Assembly (NCBI GenBank): GCA_965229095.1
Contig: OZ245855.1
Span: 3,782,001 to 3,846,000, forward strand
Direction: 5' to 3'
Length of the DNA stretch: 64,000 bases
Source of the DNA: Taibaiella sp965229095
Lineage (GTDB): Bacteria; Bacteroidota; Bacteroidia; Chitinophagales; Chitinophagaceae
Notes under the pieces: generated by a model
Told to the model about the DNA's origin: nothing
The model's input: the letters and a program-made list of their open reading frames with translations, nothing else
The model's database searches: none
Shown: piece after piece, positions 8,678-17,854 of the stretch
Layout of the letters: each line of letters begins with the position of its first letter
How positions within the stretch are numbered: the stretch's first letter is position 1
Made by a program: the position numbers and the translations under genes

Positions 8678-10798
8678 CTACACCTGGCTCTGATCCGCAG
8701 CCCAGCGTAAGGTATCTTCCTGCCCTGTTCCCGGGTTGTTTCCGGACAGCAATTCCTGGAACTGCAACAGGTTTCTCTTATTGTAAAAATAAGCATCGGA
8801 AGCAGCTTGTTCATAATGACCGATAGCCGCAAACAACAACCGTAGATTGCCATCGATAAAATGGTTGCCGTTCAAATAAGATTGTTCCTCATGGCTATAG
8901 CTTTCCAGCTCTTTACGGGCATAACTGCTAATCGCTTCCTTATACTCTTCTTTGTGCAACATTCTCCTGATCTGTGCCCTGAAAGGTCCTTCGGCTGCTT
9001 TCAAAGTAGCAAGATACCCATGTACCTGCTCTTCGGTTACCGTATGCTGGAGGAATTGTGTTGCTTCCCTGATACCCCGGTAAGCCGTATTCAAAGCTTC
9101 GTAGTTGTCGTCCACGGCCGATAAGTTTTTGTATTTGGCGCGCAGCTCGTCCAGCTTGCCTTGTGCTATAGCTTTGGCCGCAAAAAAGGAACAAGCCTCT
9201 TTATCTTTCCGCTCCAGTTGTGCTTTGTCTTCCTGCAATTTAAGTTCCAACGTGTCGAGGAGCGCTGCGGCCTGGCTGCGCTTGTACTTTTGCCCGTCAT
9301 AATCAAAAGTCTTGATCCTGATGTCCTTTGCTGCAATTTGCCGGAGCGCTTGTATATCCTGTTCCAGGGCATGGGTATCGGCAGCCAATTCGCCTACGGC
9401 CGGTGTGAAAATCGTATCAATACATGGGTGTTCCGATATCTGTCCCACCTGTAGTTCGTCGATATTGGGAACTGCGGGGTTATGGTAATCGTAAAAACCC
9501 TGGTAAACCGGGGGAAAGCTATTGCTGTAGTAAGCCTTCTCATAAGCAGGTTGAAAAGCAACCGCATCCATCATGCTGAGCGTCGTCGACTCTTCTTGCC
9601 TGACCGAGGAAAAAAGCTGTTGTGTAAAATGTTCCTCTATCCTATCCCGGTTCCGGAACAGGTTACCGGCCAAAGCGCTTTCATACTGAGGGCAAGGCGC
9701 ATTGATGCGTTGCAGGTTGGCCACGCGGTCTTCCGTGTCGGGATGCGATGCCCATTGGTTTTTAACCACCAGCCTTGATTTATGGAACCGGGCCATTTCT
9801 TCCTGTGTAACCAAAGGCAGGCCATCGGAAAAGGGCAGCTTGTCGCGCATGGCATGGAACTGCATCACGGCAAATTGCTGAGGGTAAACATTAACCGGCC
9901 GCAAGCCGTCCTGCAACCGGCTGCCATAAAACCGTAGCACCTCACTGTAGGAATGCTCGGCCAGGTTGAGCCGCATGAGGGAGTGGATCAGGGGCTGGCT
10001 TCCCGCTGTTACGGCGGCTACTTCGTCGGCATGAAACTCCATAGCCCTGGACAGCTCCATGTATTGCAGGTTTACCACCTGGTACATTTTGCTCAATGCC
10101 CATTGAATACCATTGATCACTTTTACGGCAAGCATTACAAACAGGGACAAGTAACTGCTGATACCCGACCATTGCCTGATCATGCTATCATACGATTCGT
10201 TTTCGTAAAGCATATTATAAATGACCCGGTTCATATTGTACACATAGCTGCCCACCTTCATGCTTCGCTGGGAAAAATGCCCGAATTCATGTGCCAGCAC
10301 TGCTTTCAGCTCCGACTGGTTTACGGTATTGACCAGGCCCATACCGATATTCAGGTTTTTCTTTACCGGGAAAAACATGCTCAGCATACTGGAATCGTAA
10401 AATACCGAGGCGTTCACATCGGCAGAAAGATAAATGCGTTTGGGAAAGCTGGTACCCGTTGCTTTCACGATATCCTGTACATAAGCATGCAGGTCCGGCT
10501 GCTCTTCGGCGCTTATCTCCATCATATGAGAGCGGTCAGTTACGTGTTGCTTAAAAATAAACTTAACCAGGAAAATCAGGATCAGGATACCAAAGCTGAT
10601 AATACCGGCACCCAGCATAAGCGTTACAAATGCCGGTTTAAGAATAATAAGCTGCAGGCCCAGGTAACCGCAAAAAATGGTAAGGCCTACTGCAAGGCTA
10701 ACCGTGATGAGGTATAAAGCAATAAAGAGGAAAATAGCGAGAATAGCTTTGGCCGCCGACTTGCGGAAGGCCGGGGAAACTGATACGGCTTGACCCAT
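8678..10798 (-). CDS. M48-family membrane zinc metalloprotease
   Basis: A 706-residue HtpX/Ste24-like protease. Two hydrophobic helices (about 15-50 and 55-83) precede the catalytic zinc motif HEFGH at 170-174; the third ligand is in EFHADEVAA at 254-262. Another hydrophobic stretch is near 213-235. The ~350-residue C-terminal part is hydrophilic and helical, with no domain I recognise; ordinary HtpX proteins are about 300 residues, so this is a long variant. It likely degrades damaged membrane proteins. It is convergent with rho and divergent from dnaE. Confidence 0.9.
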   Translation of the reverse strand: MGQAVSVSPAFRKSAAKAILAIFLFIALYLITVSLAVGLTIFCGYLGLQLIILKPAFVTLMLGAGIISFGILILIFLVKFIFKQHVTDRSHMMEISAEEQPDLHAYVQDIVKATGTSFPKRIYLSADVNASVFYDSSMLSMFFPVKKNLNIGMGLVNTVNQSELKAVLAHEFGHFSQRSMKVGSYVYNMNRVIYNMLYENESYDSMIRQWSGISSYLSLFVMLAVKVINGIQWALSKMYQVVNLQYMELSRAMEFHADEVAAVTAGSQPLIHSLMRLNLAEHSYSEVLRFYGSRLQDGLRPVNVYPQQFAVMQFHAMRDKLPFSDGLPLVTQEEMARFHKSRLVVKNQWASHPDTEDRVANLQRINAPCPQYESALAGNLFRNRDRIEEHFTQQLFSSVRQEESTTLSMMDAVAFQPAYEKAYYSNSFPPVYQGFYDYHNPAVPNIDELQVGQISEHPCIDTIFTPAVGELAADTHALEQDIQALRQIAAKDIRIKTFDYDGQKYKRSQAAALLDTLELKLQEDKAQLERKDKEACSFFAAKAIAQGKLDELRAKYKNLSAVDDNYEALNTAYRGIREATQFLQHTVTEEQVHGYLATLKAAEGPFRAQIRRMLHKEEYKEAISSYARKELESYSHEEQSYLNGNHFIDGNLRLLFAAIGHYEQAASDAYFYNKRNLLQFQELLSGNNPGTGQEDTLRWAADQSQV

Positions 10799-10976
10799 GA
10801 TAAATAGAATATATTAATGCAATATACAGTAAAAAGAAAAATGGGCCAAAGCCATCGCCTGCCGGTTTATTGTGGAAAAATCAACAGTGGCCTGCCCGCC
10901 TTTTTTCGTTACTTTGTAGTTTAGAAAGACAGCCCGGAAAAACCTTCGGTTTGCCCGGCAATTACGTTCCCATAAC

Positions 10977-13900
10977 ATGCAGTTTTCCCACTTACATAAC
11001 CATACCCAGTTTTCCCTGCTGGACGGAGCTTCGTCCATAGGCCGCCTCTACAAGAAGGCGGAAAAAGATAATATGCCCGCTGTTGCCATTACCGATCACG
11101 GCAATATGTTCGGTGTGTTTGAATTCGTATCCCAGGCCTGGAAAAATACCAAAGTAACCGGTACCACGCCGGAAGGTAAAGAGATCAAAGAGCCCGTGGT
11201 AAAACCTATTGTAGGCTGTGAAGTGTACCTGGTAGAAAACCGCCACAAGCGCCAGTTTACCCGGGAAGAGGGCAGGGATAAAAGATACCACCAATTGTTC
11301 CTCGCCAAAGACGAGATCGGTTACCGCAACCTGGTAAAGCTATGCTCATTGGGTTTTATGGAGGGGCTGTATGGTAAATATCCCCGTATCGATAAAGAGC
11401 TGGTATTGCAGTATCACGAAGGACTTATTGCCACCACCTGTTGTATCGGCGCCTCGGTGCCGCAGGCCATCCTGCGCAAATCGGAGGAGGAAGCGGAAAA
11501 AGAATTCAAATGGTGGCTCGACCTTTTTGGCGACGATTATTATGTAGAACTGCAACGCCACGAGATCCCGGAGCAGATCAAGGTGAATGAAGTATTGCTC
11601 AAGTTTGCTAAAAAATACAACGTACCCATCATTGCCTCCAACGATTCGCATTATGTGGACCAGGCAGATGCCAATGCGCACGATATCCTGCTTTGCATTA
11701 ATACGGGGGAAAAACAAAGCACGGAGAAAGCAAAGGACTTCGACGATGAAGAAGGCGGAGGAAAGAGAAATACGCGCTTTGCTTTTTACAACGACCAGTT
11801 CTACTTTAAGACAACCGACGAAATGAGCCGGCTGTTCCACGATCTGCCCCAGTCGATCGACAATACGCAGATGATCGTGGACAAGATCAAACCTTTGAAG
11901 CTGGAGCGGGAAATATTGCTGCCGCACTATAAGGTACCGCCCGAATTCAACGACAACCAGGATGCCTACCTGGAACACCTTACCTGGACCGGCGCCCGTG
12001 AACGATACAAAGAGATTACGCCCGAGATCGAAGAGCGGATCAACTTTGAACTCTTCACCATCCGCACTATGGGATTTGCGGGATACTTTCTTATTGTATC
12101 CGACTTTATTAAGGCTGGCCGCGACCTGGGTGTATTTATTGGTCCCGGCCGTGGTTCGGCTGCCGGTAGTGCGGTTGCCTATTGTACCGGCATTACCAAT
12201 ATCGACCCCATCAAATACAACCTGCTGTTCGAAAGGTTCCTGAACCCCGACCGTAAGTCGATGCCGGATATCGATACGGACTTCGACGATTCGGGACGTC
12301 AGAAAGTGATCGACTATGTAGTGGATAAATATGGCAAAAACCAGGTGGCGCATATCGTTACATATGGTACAATGGCTGCTAAATCGAGCATTAAGGATGT
12401 AGCCCGTGTGCTCGATCTGCCCCTGCCCGATGCCAATGCCCTGGCCAAGCTGGTACCCGATAAACCCGGCATCTCTCTTAAGCGGATATTGCGGGCGCCT
12501 ATCGATTCCTCTACTGCCGATGAAAAGAGCCTTAAAGACAAAGAGGGCCTGCAGGAAGAAGACCTGGTGAACGTACGCCTGCTGCGCGAGGTGCTTGAAG
12601 CACCGGGCATACAGGGCGATGTGATCCGCGATGCGGAAAAGCTGGAAGGATCGGTACGAAATACTGGTATCCACGCAGCCGGTATCATCATTGCACCCAA
12701 AGACCTGTCGGAACTGATCCCTGTAAGCGCCGTAAAAGATGTGAACCTGTTGATCACACAATTCGAGGGTAATGTGATCGAAAATGCCGGTGTTATCAAG
12801 ATGGACTTCCTGGGGTTGAAGACCCTTTCCATTATTAAAGATGCGCTGGAGCTGATACGTCGTAATCATGGTATAGTAATATCGATAGACGATGTGCCGC
12901 TCGAAGACCCTGAAACCTACGAGCTGTACCAGCGCGGCGATACCAATGCCACATTCCAGTTCGAGAGCCCGGGCATGCAGAAGCATTTGCGCGATCTGAA
13001 GCCCGATAAATTTGCCGATCTTATTGCCATGAACGCCCTGTATCGGCCTGGTCCGCTGGCGTATATCCCCAACTTTATTGCCCGTAAACATGGCCGCGAG
13101 GAGATAGCTTATGATCTTCCCGAAATGGAAGAATACCTGGCCGATACCTACGGTATTACGGTGTACCAGGAACAGGTGATGCTGCTATCGCAGAAGCTGG
13201 CGGGCTTTTCCAAAGGCGATGCCGACGTACTGCGTAAGGCCATGGGTAAAAAGCAGATCGCGGTACTGAACAAGATGAAAGTACAGTTTATGGAAGGTGC
13301 GCAATCCAAAGGCCACCCTGCCGATAAGCTGGAAAAAATATGGACCGACTGGGAAGCCTTTGCCCAATACGCGTTCAACAAATCGCACTCTACCTGTTAT
13401 GCCTTTGTGGCTTATCAGACCGCCTACCTTAAAGCGCATTACCCGCCCGAATATATGGCAGCGGTGATGAACAACGCCAACAGCATTGAGAAGATCACCT
13501 TCTTTATGGAAGAGTGTCAGCGTATGGGTCTTAAAGTACTGGGTCCCGATATCAACGAATCGCTGAAAGGCTTCTCGGTAAACAAAGAGGGTATCGTACG
13601 TTTCGGATTGGGCGCCATTAAAGGTGTGGGCGAAGCAGCGGTAGAAGATATTATTGCCGAACGGGAGGCCAATGGGATGTACAAATCGATATTCGATATG
13701 ATCACCCGTGTAAACCAGCGTACGGTGAATAAGAAATCGCTGGAAAGCCTGGTGAATGCAGGAGCTTTCGATTGTTTTCCCGAGCACCACCGCGCCCAGT
13801 ATTTTCATGCACCGGCATTGGACCCGGTAACCGGTCTGGAACGCATTATCCGTTTTGGCGGCCAGTTTCAGGCGGCCAACTCTATGGCGGTCAACAGCCT

Positions 13901-14603
13901 TTTTGGCGATGCGGAGATGCCCGACATCAAACCGCCCGATTTGCCCAAATGCGAGCCCTGGACGCTGCACGACCTGCTGGAAAAAGAAAAAGAAACCATT
14001 GGCATCTACCTGAGCGGACATCCGTTGGATGGCTTCCGGTTCGAAATGCAGCATTACAATATTATACCTATCAACGAGCTGGAAAACTTTAAAGGACGCC
14101 AGGTGCGTATAGCCGGCTTTGTATCGGCGCCTTATCATGGTATCTCCAAAAAAGGAGATAAGTATGGCCGCATGATCCTCAACGATTACAGCGGCAACCT
14201 GGAAATGAACTTCTGGAAAGAGAACTATGTACACTATGGGGATTATCTGCAGGAATCGCAAAAGCTGATGATCACCGGCACTTACGACGAAAGCCGTTTC
14301 CGGCCCGGACAAATGGAATTTAAGATCAGCGGTGTGATGCTGCTGGGCGATGTAAAATCCAAGTACACCAAACGGCTGTCGATGTCGCTGCCGCTGGAAA
14401 AAGTGGATATGGACTTTGTGAACTTCCTGCAAACGAATATCAGGCAATATCCCGGCAACTGCGAAGTAATGATACAAGTAACCGATGATGAAAATGAACG
14501 GAGAGCAGGCCTACGGTCCAGCAATGGCAAGCTCCTTGTGAACGACGACCTTATCGAATATTTGCAGACCGCCGATATATTGTACAAGGTGGAAGTGAGC
14601 TAA
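10977..14603 (+). CDS. dnaE: DNA polymerase III alpha subunit
   Basis: A 1208-residue replicative polymerase. It starts with a PHP domain (MQFSHLHNHTQFSLLDGASS; ITDHGNMFG), followed by the C-family polymerase with catalytic acidic motif PDIDTDF at 429-435 and GPGRGSAAGS just before it, then helix-hairpin-helix and OB-fold regions (QVRIAGFVSAPYHGISKKGD). It extends the leading and lagging strands as part of the holoenzyme. Length is normal for the phylum. ATG at 10977 is the natural start. No other replisome gene is adjacent. Confidence 0.97.
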   Translation: MQFSHLHNHTQFSLLDGASSIGRLYKKAEKDNMPAVAITDHGNMFGVFEFVSQAWKNTKVTGTTPEGKEIKEPVVKPIVGCEVYLVENRHKRQFTREEGRDKRYHQLFLAKDEIGYRNLVKLCSLGFMEGLYGKYPRIDKELVLQYHEGLIATTCCIGASVPQAILRKSEEEAEKEFKWWLDLFGDDYYVELQRHEIPEQIKVNEVLLKFAKKYNVPIIASNDSHYVDQADANAHDILLCINTGEKQSTEKAKDFDDEEGGGKRNTRFAFYNDQFYFKTTDEMSRLFHDLPQSIDNTQMIVDKIKPLKLEREILLPHYKVPPEFNDNQDAYLEHLTWTGARERYKEITPEIEERINFELFTIRTMGFAGYFLIVSDFIKAGRDLGVFIGPGRGSAAGSAVAYCTGITNIDPIKYNLLFERFLNPDRKSMPDIDTDFDDSGRQKVIDYVVDKYGKNQVAHIVTYGTMAAKSSIKDVARVLDLPLPDANALAKLVPDKPGISLKRILRAPIDSSTADEKSLKDKEGLQEEDLVNVRLLREVLEAPGIQGDVIRDAEKLEGSVRNTGIHAAGIIIAPKDLSELIPVSAVKDVNLLITQFEGNVIENAGVIKMDFLGLKTLSIIKDALELIRRNHGIVISIDDVPLEDPETYELYQRGDTNATFQFESPGMQKHLRDLKPDKFADLIAMNALYRPGPLAYIPNFIARKHGREEIAYDLPEMEEYLADTYGITVYQEQVMLLSQKLAGFSKGDADVLRKAMGKKQIAVLNKMKVQFMEGAQSKGHPADKLEKIWTDWEAFAQYAFNKSHSTCYAFVAYQTAYLKAHYPPEYMAAVMNNANSIEKITFFMEECQRMGLKVLGPDINESLKGFSVNKEGIVRFGLGAIKGVGEAAVEDIIAEREANGMYKSIFDMITRVNQRTVNKKSLESLVNAGAFDCFPEHHRAQYFHAPALDPVTGLERIIRFGGQFQAANSMAVNSLFGDAEMPDIKPPDLPKCEPWTLHDLLEKEKETIGIYLSGHPLDGFRFEMQHYNIIPINELENFKGRQVRIAGFVSAPYHGISKKGDKYGRMILNDYSGNLEMNFWKENYVHYGDYLQESQKLMITGTYDESRFRPGQMEFKISGVMLLGDVKSKYTKRLSMSLPLEKVDMDFVNFLQTNIRQYPGNCEVMIQVTDDENERRAGLRSSNGKLLVNDDLIEYLQTADILYKVEVS

Positions 14604-14623
14604 CCAACGATTCCTATAAATTG

Positions 14624-14656
14624 TTTCTCGCGGCGCCGCTGAGGCGCTGCGAGAAA
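14624..14656. repeat. Near-perfect GC-rich palindrome after dnaE
   Basis: A 14-base arm beginning TTTCTCGC pairs with one ending GCGAGAAA (one mismatch) around a GCTGA loop, 20 bases after the dnaE stop. It could act as a terminator hairpin, but is followed by A rather than T on the plus strand; it resembles the palindrome at 3082-3118, so it may be a dispersed element. Confidence 0.55.
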
Positions 14657-14720
14657 AAAATAACATCCTATTGCAGAACGCTACGCTCCGTGTATTGGTA
14701 TTTTTTGATTAATGGATGCT

Positions 14721-15095
14721 AATGTCACTAAACTATGACTACATCAAAAGGTATAATTATCTTTGATGTTCTTAGCGATTGAGATCCTTCACTGCGCTAT
14801 AGCTTCGTTCTGGATGACGCAATAAAAGGTTATTACCAGGCAAAGGGAACGGATCGCGTTTACTATTGTTGCACAACGCTGGAACAAAAAAAGAATAGCA
14901 CATTCTACAGCACTCCTGCGGTCATCCCGAATGTAGCTTGCGCAGCTTGTGAAAAGAGGGATCTTGGGTGCTCTTATCGCTTAGCCCTTGGGATTCTTCG
15001 GTTCATCCCCTACTAGCTGGTGCATATGCGCCAGCCAAAGCCAGCCAGGACAATGTCACTAAGCTATGGTTGCAGGACAATATATCATTCCTCAT
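14721..15095 (+). repeat. Long intergenic repeat, copy A
   Basis: This 375-base non-coding block matches, as an inverted copy, 43918-44280 almost throughout. Its ends carry a direct repeat AATGTCACTAA[AG]CTATG (14721 and 15052). Inside are two arms in opposite orientation: 14783-14818 (GATCCTTCAC...GGATGAC) and 14921-14963 (GTCATCC...GAGGGATC). Similarity stops abruptly at AATGTCACT on one side and after CATTCCTCA on the other. No protein is encoded. Confidence 0.85.
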
Positions 15096-15191
15096 AAAAA
15101 CACGACCGCTTCGGGTTTAACGCTTTCCTTTGCACCTGGGGAAACAAATACCGCTAATGCTTGTTATTGCCATAATCAAAAAACCATAACG

Positions 15192-15962
15192 ATGAAACGC
15201 CGTACTGTTCTTTTTATCACTTTCCTGTGCTTCATTTTTACTGCCCAGGCCCAGTTGAAAACAATAAGCTATGCTGATGGTGGGCAAAAGCTCTATGGCC
15301 AGTTGCGCATGCCCATCAATCCGGGTAAGTCGGGTAAACGAGGGGTGCTGATCCTGCCGGCCTGGATGGGTATTGATGCGCACAGTAAAGAGGTAGCCCG
15401 AAAATTTGGTACAATGGATTATACCGCTTTCGTTGCCGATATATACGGTGAAGGCAACTACCCGCAATCGGCCAGGGAGGCGGGCGAACGTTCCGGTTAT
15501 TATAAATCGCATATAGAAGAATACCAGAGGCGCATACAGTTGGCCCTCGACCAACTGGTAAAGGCCGGGGTCGATGCCGACAAGATCGTTGTGATCGGTT
15601 ATTGTTTCGGTGGGCTGGGCGCCATAGAAGCAGCCCGTACCAATATGCGGGTAAAAGGTATCGTATCGTTCCACGGCAGCTATGGGCGCGATAGCTTACG
15701 CGAGATAAAGCCTATACAACCCAAAATACTGATCCTGCATGGCGCCGATGATCCCTACAGCAGTCCGGCTGTGATAAGCAGCATGCAACAGGAATTCCGT
15801 AAGGCGGGCGCCGATTGGCAAATGAACTATTATGCCAATGCCGTTCATGCATTTACCGAACGCAGCGCCGGAAACGACAACAGTAAAGGCACTGCTTACA
15901 ACGAGGAAGCCGATAAACGTTCGTGGCAGGCGATGTTGCAATTTCTGAATGAAGTGTTGTAA
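15192..15962 (+). CDS. Secreted dienelactone hydrolase family protein
   Basis: A 256-residue alpha/beta hydrolase. A signal peptide (MKRRTVLFIT... ending AQAQ at 21) is followed by the hydrolase fold with the Cys nucleophile elbow GYCFGG (Cys138), acid in HGADDPY (Asp186/187) and His219 in NAVHAF, the Cys-Asp-His triad of dienelactone hydrolases. It probably hydrolyses an ester or lactone in the periplasm; the substrate is unknown. ATG 15192 is chosen: the frame is open for 42 more codons upstream, but these lie in the intergenic repeat and would bury the signal peptide. Confidence 0.9.
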   Translation: MKRRTVLFITFLCFIFTAQAQLKTISYADGGQKLYGQLRMPINPGKSGKRGVLILPAWMGIDAHSKEVARKFGTMDYTAFVADIYGEGNYPQSAREAGERSGYYKSHIEEYQRRIQLALDQLVKAGVDADKIVVIGYCFGGLGAIEAARTNMRVKGIVSFHGSYGRDSLREIKPIQPKILILHGADDPYSSPAVISSMQQEFRKAGADWQMNYYANAVHAFTERSAGNDNSKGTAYNEEADKRSWQAMLQFLNEVL

Positions 15963-16110
15963 CCGTTCGTATCATTTATAGCCTGTTTTTCTACAGGTCT
16001 TGATCTTTTGGTTCTTTTCCATAAAAGCCTGTCCCATATCAGTGGCAGGAAAAGAACATAAAAGGAAGGTGTTATTGGCAAAAAACAGTTGCAGATAGTC
16101 GCTAAAAAAT

Positions 16111-16147
16111 AAATAACCCCGGCAACTTTACGTTACCGGGGTTATTT
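16111..16147. terminator. Bidirectional terminator
   Basis: AAATAACCCCGGCAAC and GTTACCGGGGTTATTT form a 16-bp stem (one mismatch) between the convergent hydrolase gene and the small gene at 16170. Confidence 0.85.
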
Positions 16148-16169
16148 GCTTCTGGATACTTTGCCGTAG

Positions 16170-16325
16170 TTACTCCTCGAATCCGTATATCGATCTTATT
16201 TTACCGATCAATTCCAGCTTTTCTGCCTTTAGCGTTTCCGGTATGTCTGATTCGATCTGTTTCTTCAGGATTTCAATCAAATTTTTAGCCGCCTCAAGTG
16301 CCTGCCGCTCAAAGTTATTCGTCAT
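16170..16325 (-). CDS. Short helical protein, unknown function
   Basis: A 51-residue protein (starts MTNNFERQALEAAKNLIEIL) predicted to be almost wholly alpha-helical and soluble. An AAGGAAAT purine stretch lies at ribosome-binding distance before ATG 16325, and a clear terminator follows the stop, which is why I call it a gene. I recognise no family. Confidence 0.55.
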   Translation of the reverse strand: MTNNFERQALEAAKNLIEILKKQIESDIPETLKAEKLELIGKIRSIYGFEE

Positions 16326-16500
16326 AACTATTTCCTTTTTTGTTCGTCTATATAACAATTCAATAAAGGAGATGGTTATTGTTTATGATTTATTTATATA
16401 ACCCTATTTTTTTGTATGGTTCGTGAACAATTTCGAAAACCGGGTACAAAAAAACCGGAAGCATCGGCTACCGGAATTATTTATATACTTTTTAAGCAGG

Positions 16501-16689
16501 TCAGGGGACAATGCTATATACCAGGTTGATATAAGGCTGCAGCTTAAACAGGCCTGCAAAAGTAATTTCGGGGTTTACATGTTTTACCGCCCCGAAAGCC
16601 AGTAAGGCAATGCCTGTTACAAAAAAGCAGATACAAGCCAGGAGCAGGTAAAAAGCTTTACGGTTGTGACGGCGTCTGGAATGGTGCAT
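16501..16689 (-). CDS. Small single-helix membrane protein, unknown
   Basis: A 62-residue protein starting MHHSRRRHNRKAFYLLL: a strongly basic N-terminus, then one hydrophobic helix at about 13-35 and a short tail containing FKLQPYINLVYSIV. The basic-inside rule puts the N-terminus in the cytoplasm. ATG 16689 is favoured over an upstream in-frame start, which would add basic residues of no clear use. It is downstream of the J-domain gene on the same strand (83 bases), so they may share a transcript. Function unknown. Confidence 0.55.
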   Translation of the reverse strand: MHHSRRRHNRKAFYLLLACICFFVTGIALLAFGAVKHVNPEITFAGLFKLQPYINLVYSIVP

Positions 16690-16772
16690 AGCTCTTAGGA
16701 TTGAGGACCGTAAAGCTAAAGTATAAATTTTTATTTTCCTAATAATTAACAAATGTTGACGGGAATGCCCTC

Positions 16773-17333
16773 TCAGGGATGGGTTACGGGTGTAAAAAGC
16801 AGGGAATCCTTTGGCACGGAACCGGGATCGGTTGTACTGCTGTGTTCGAGTAAGTATTGGATACCCTTGCTGTCGGGTTGCGACACAGGCGTACGCATCA
16901 GCGGTCTCCTGTAGCTGGTATCGGGCTCCACCTCCGCGGTTTGTGATACCGCCCTGAACAATTGGAATGTTACCAGGGCGATAATGAGGATGCGGATAGC
17001 CCAGATTTTGTTTTTGCCGGTATGGGTATATTTATGCTGATAGACGGTGGTGTCTTCGGGAGTGTCATCTACATAATACTCATATTGCGGTCCTTCGCCC
17101 AGGACCATCTGGCGGTAGCGATAGTCGTAGCTGGCTTTTCTTTCGGGGTCCGAAAGCGTTTCATAGGCTTCTGTTACCTCCTGGAAAAGACCGGTATAAT
17201 AATCGGTTTCGTCCGGGTGCAAATCGGGATGATAGGTCCTGGCCATTTTGCGGTAAGCCGCTTTGATCGTTGCATCAGAAGCATCGAATCCAATCTCTAA
17301 AGCACTGTAATAATCCTTAAAATCCTTGTACAC
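16773..17333 (-). CDS. J-domain membrane-anchored protein
   Basis: A 186-residue protein. The J domain is at about 6-70 with the diagnostic HPD (YHPDLHPDE) between helices II and III, so it should stimulate an Hsp70 (DnaK) ATPase. It lacks the Gly/Phe region and zinc-finger of true DnaJ. A hydrophobic helix (IWAIRILIIALVTFQLF, about 109-126) anchors it, leaving a ~60-residue C-terminal tail of unknown role. It probably recruits DnaK to the membrane. Confidence 0.88.
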   Translation of the reverse strand: MYKDFKDYYSALEIGFDASDATIKAAYRKMARTYHPDLHPDETDYYTGLFQEVTEAYETLSDPERKASYDYRYRQMVLGEGPQYEYYVDDTPEDTTVYQHKYTHTGKNKIWAIRILIIALVTFQLFRAVSQTAEVEPDTSYRRPLMRTPVSQPDSKGIQYLLEHSSTTDPGSVPKDSLLFTPVTHP

Positions 17334-17408
17334 AATCGCTTGTCTTAAATGAAGTGCAAACTTATATTAAATAATAATGCATCCTTATAATAGTATTCGA
17401 TCCGGCTA

Positions 17409-17439
17409 TTGCTGTAATATCAGTTTCCCCTTACCTTTG
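17409..17439 (+). promoter_or_regulatory. Predicted promoter of the thioredoxin gene
   Basis: TTG at 17409-17411 and TACCTTTG at 17432-17439 with a 20-base spacer fit the Bacteroidota -33/-7 consensus, 26 bases before the ATG. Confidence 0.6.
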
Positions 17440-17465
17440 TCCTTTCTTAATAAAACAAAAATAAA

Positions 17466-17786
17466 ATGGCAGCAGTATTCACCGATGCAAACTTCGATAC
17501 GGAAGTTCTGCAATCTGCAAATTTATCAGTAGTTGACTTTTGGGCGCCCTGGTGCGGGCCGTGTATCGCTTTAGGACCAACCATCGATGCGCTTTCCAAA
17601 GAATACGAAGGTAAAGTGAATGTAGGTAAGGTAAACGTGGACGAGAACCCCAATTTGTCGGTAAACTATGGCGTTACCAGTATTCCCTGTGTATTGTTCA
17701 TTAAAAACGGACAAGTTGTAGACAAGCAAGTAGGTGCCGCTCCAAGGTCCGCCTTCGAAAAGAAAATCCAACAACACTTAGGCTAA
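17466..17786 (+). CDS. trxA: Thioredoxin
   Basis: A 106-residue classical thioredoxin with the active site WCGPC (Cys30, Cys33), preceding FWAP, and the cis-proline in TSIPCV (Pro74). No signal peptide, so it is a cytoplasmic disulfide reductase working with thioredoxin reductase. It has its own promoter box and a strong terminator, so it is monocistronic. Confidence 0.95.
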   Translation: MAAVFTDANFDTEVLQSANLSVVDFWAPWCGPCIALGPTIDALSKEYEGKVNVGKVNVDENPNLSVNYGVTSIPCVLFIKNGQVVDKQVGAAPRSAFEKKIQQHLG

Positions 17787-17803
17787 TATTCCATTAGCGT
17801 TAT

Positions 17804-17841
17804 ATAAGAATGCCATACGCCACAACGTATGGCATTCTTAT
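17804..17841. terminator. Bidirectional terminator trxA / exonuclease III
   Basis: ATAAGAATGCCATACG pairs perfectly with CGTATGGCATTCTTAT (16-bp stem, 6-base loop) between two convergent genes. Confidence 0.9.
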
Positions 17842-17854
17842 TTATAGCAGTTGC

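Noticed and set aside
11346..13091. A 581-codon open frame on the minus strand opposite dnaE
   Set aside because: It lies wholly inside the well-supported polymerase gene and its translation shows no domain. The same holds for long antisense frames at 13185-14477 and 3354-4256 (opposite tsf).
15066..15191. Extended N-terminus of the dienelactone hydrolase from 15066
   Set aside because: The first part lies in the 375-bp intergenic repeat, and the signal peptide begins at 15192.
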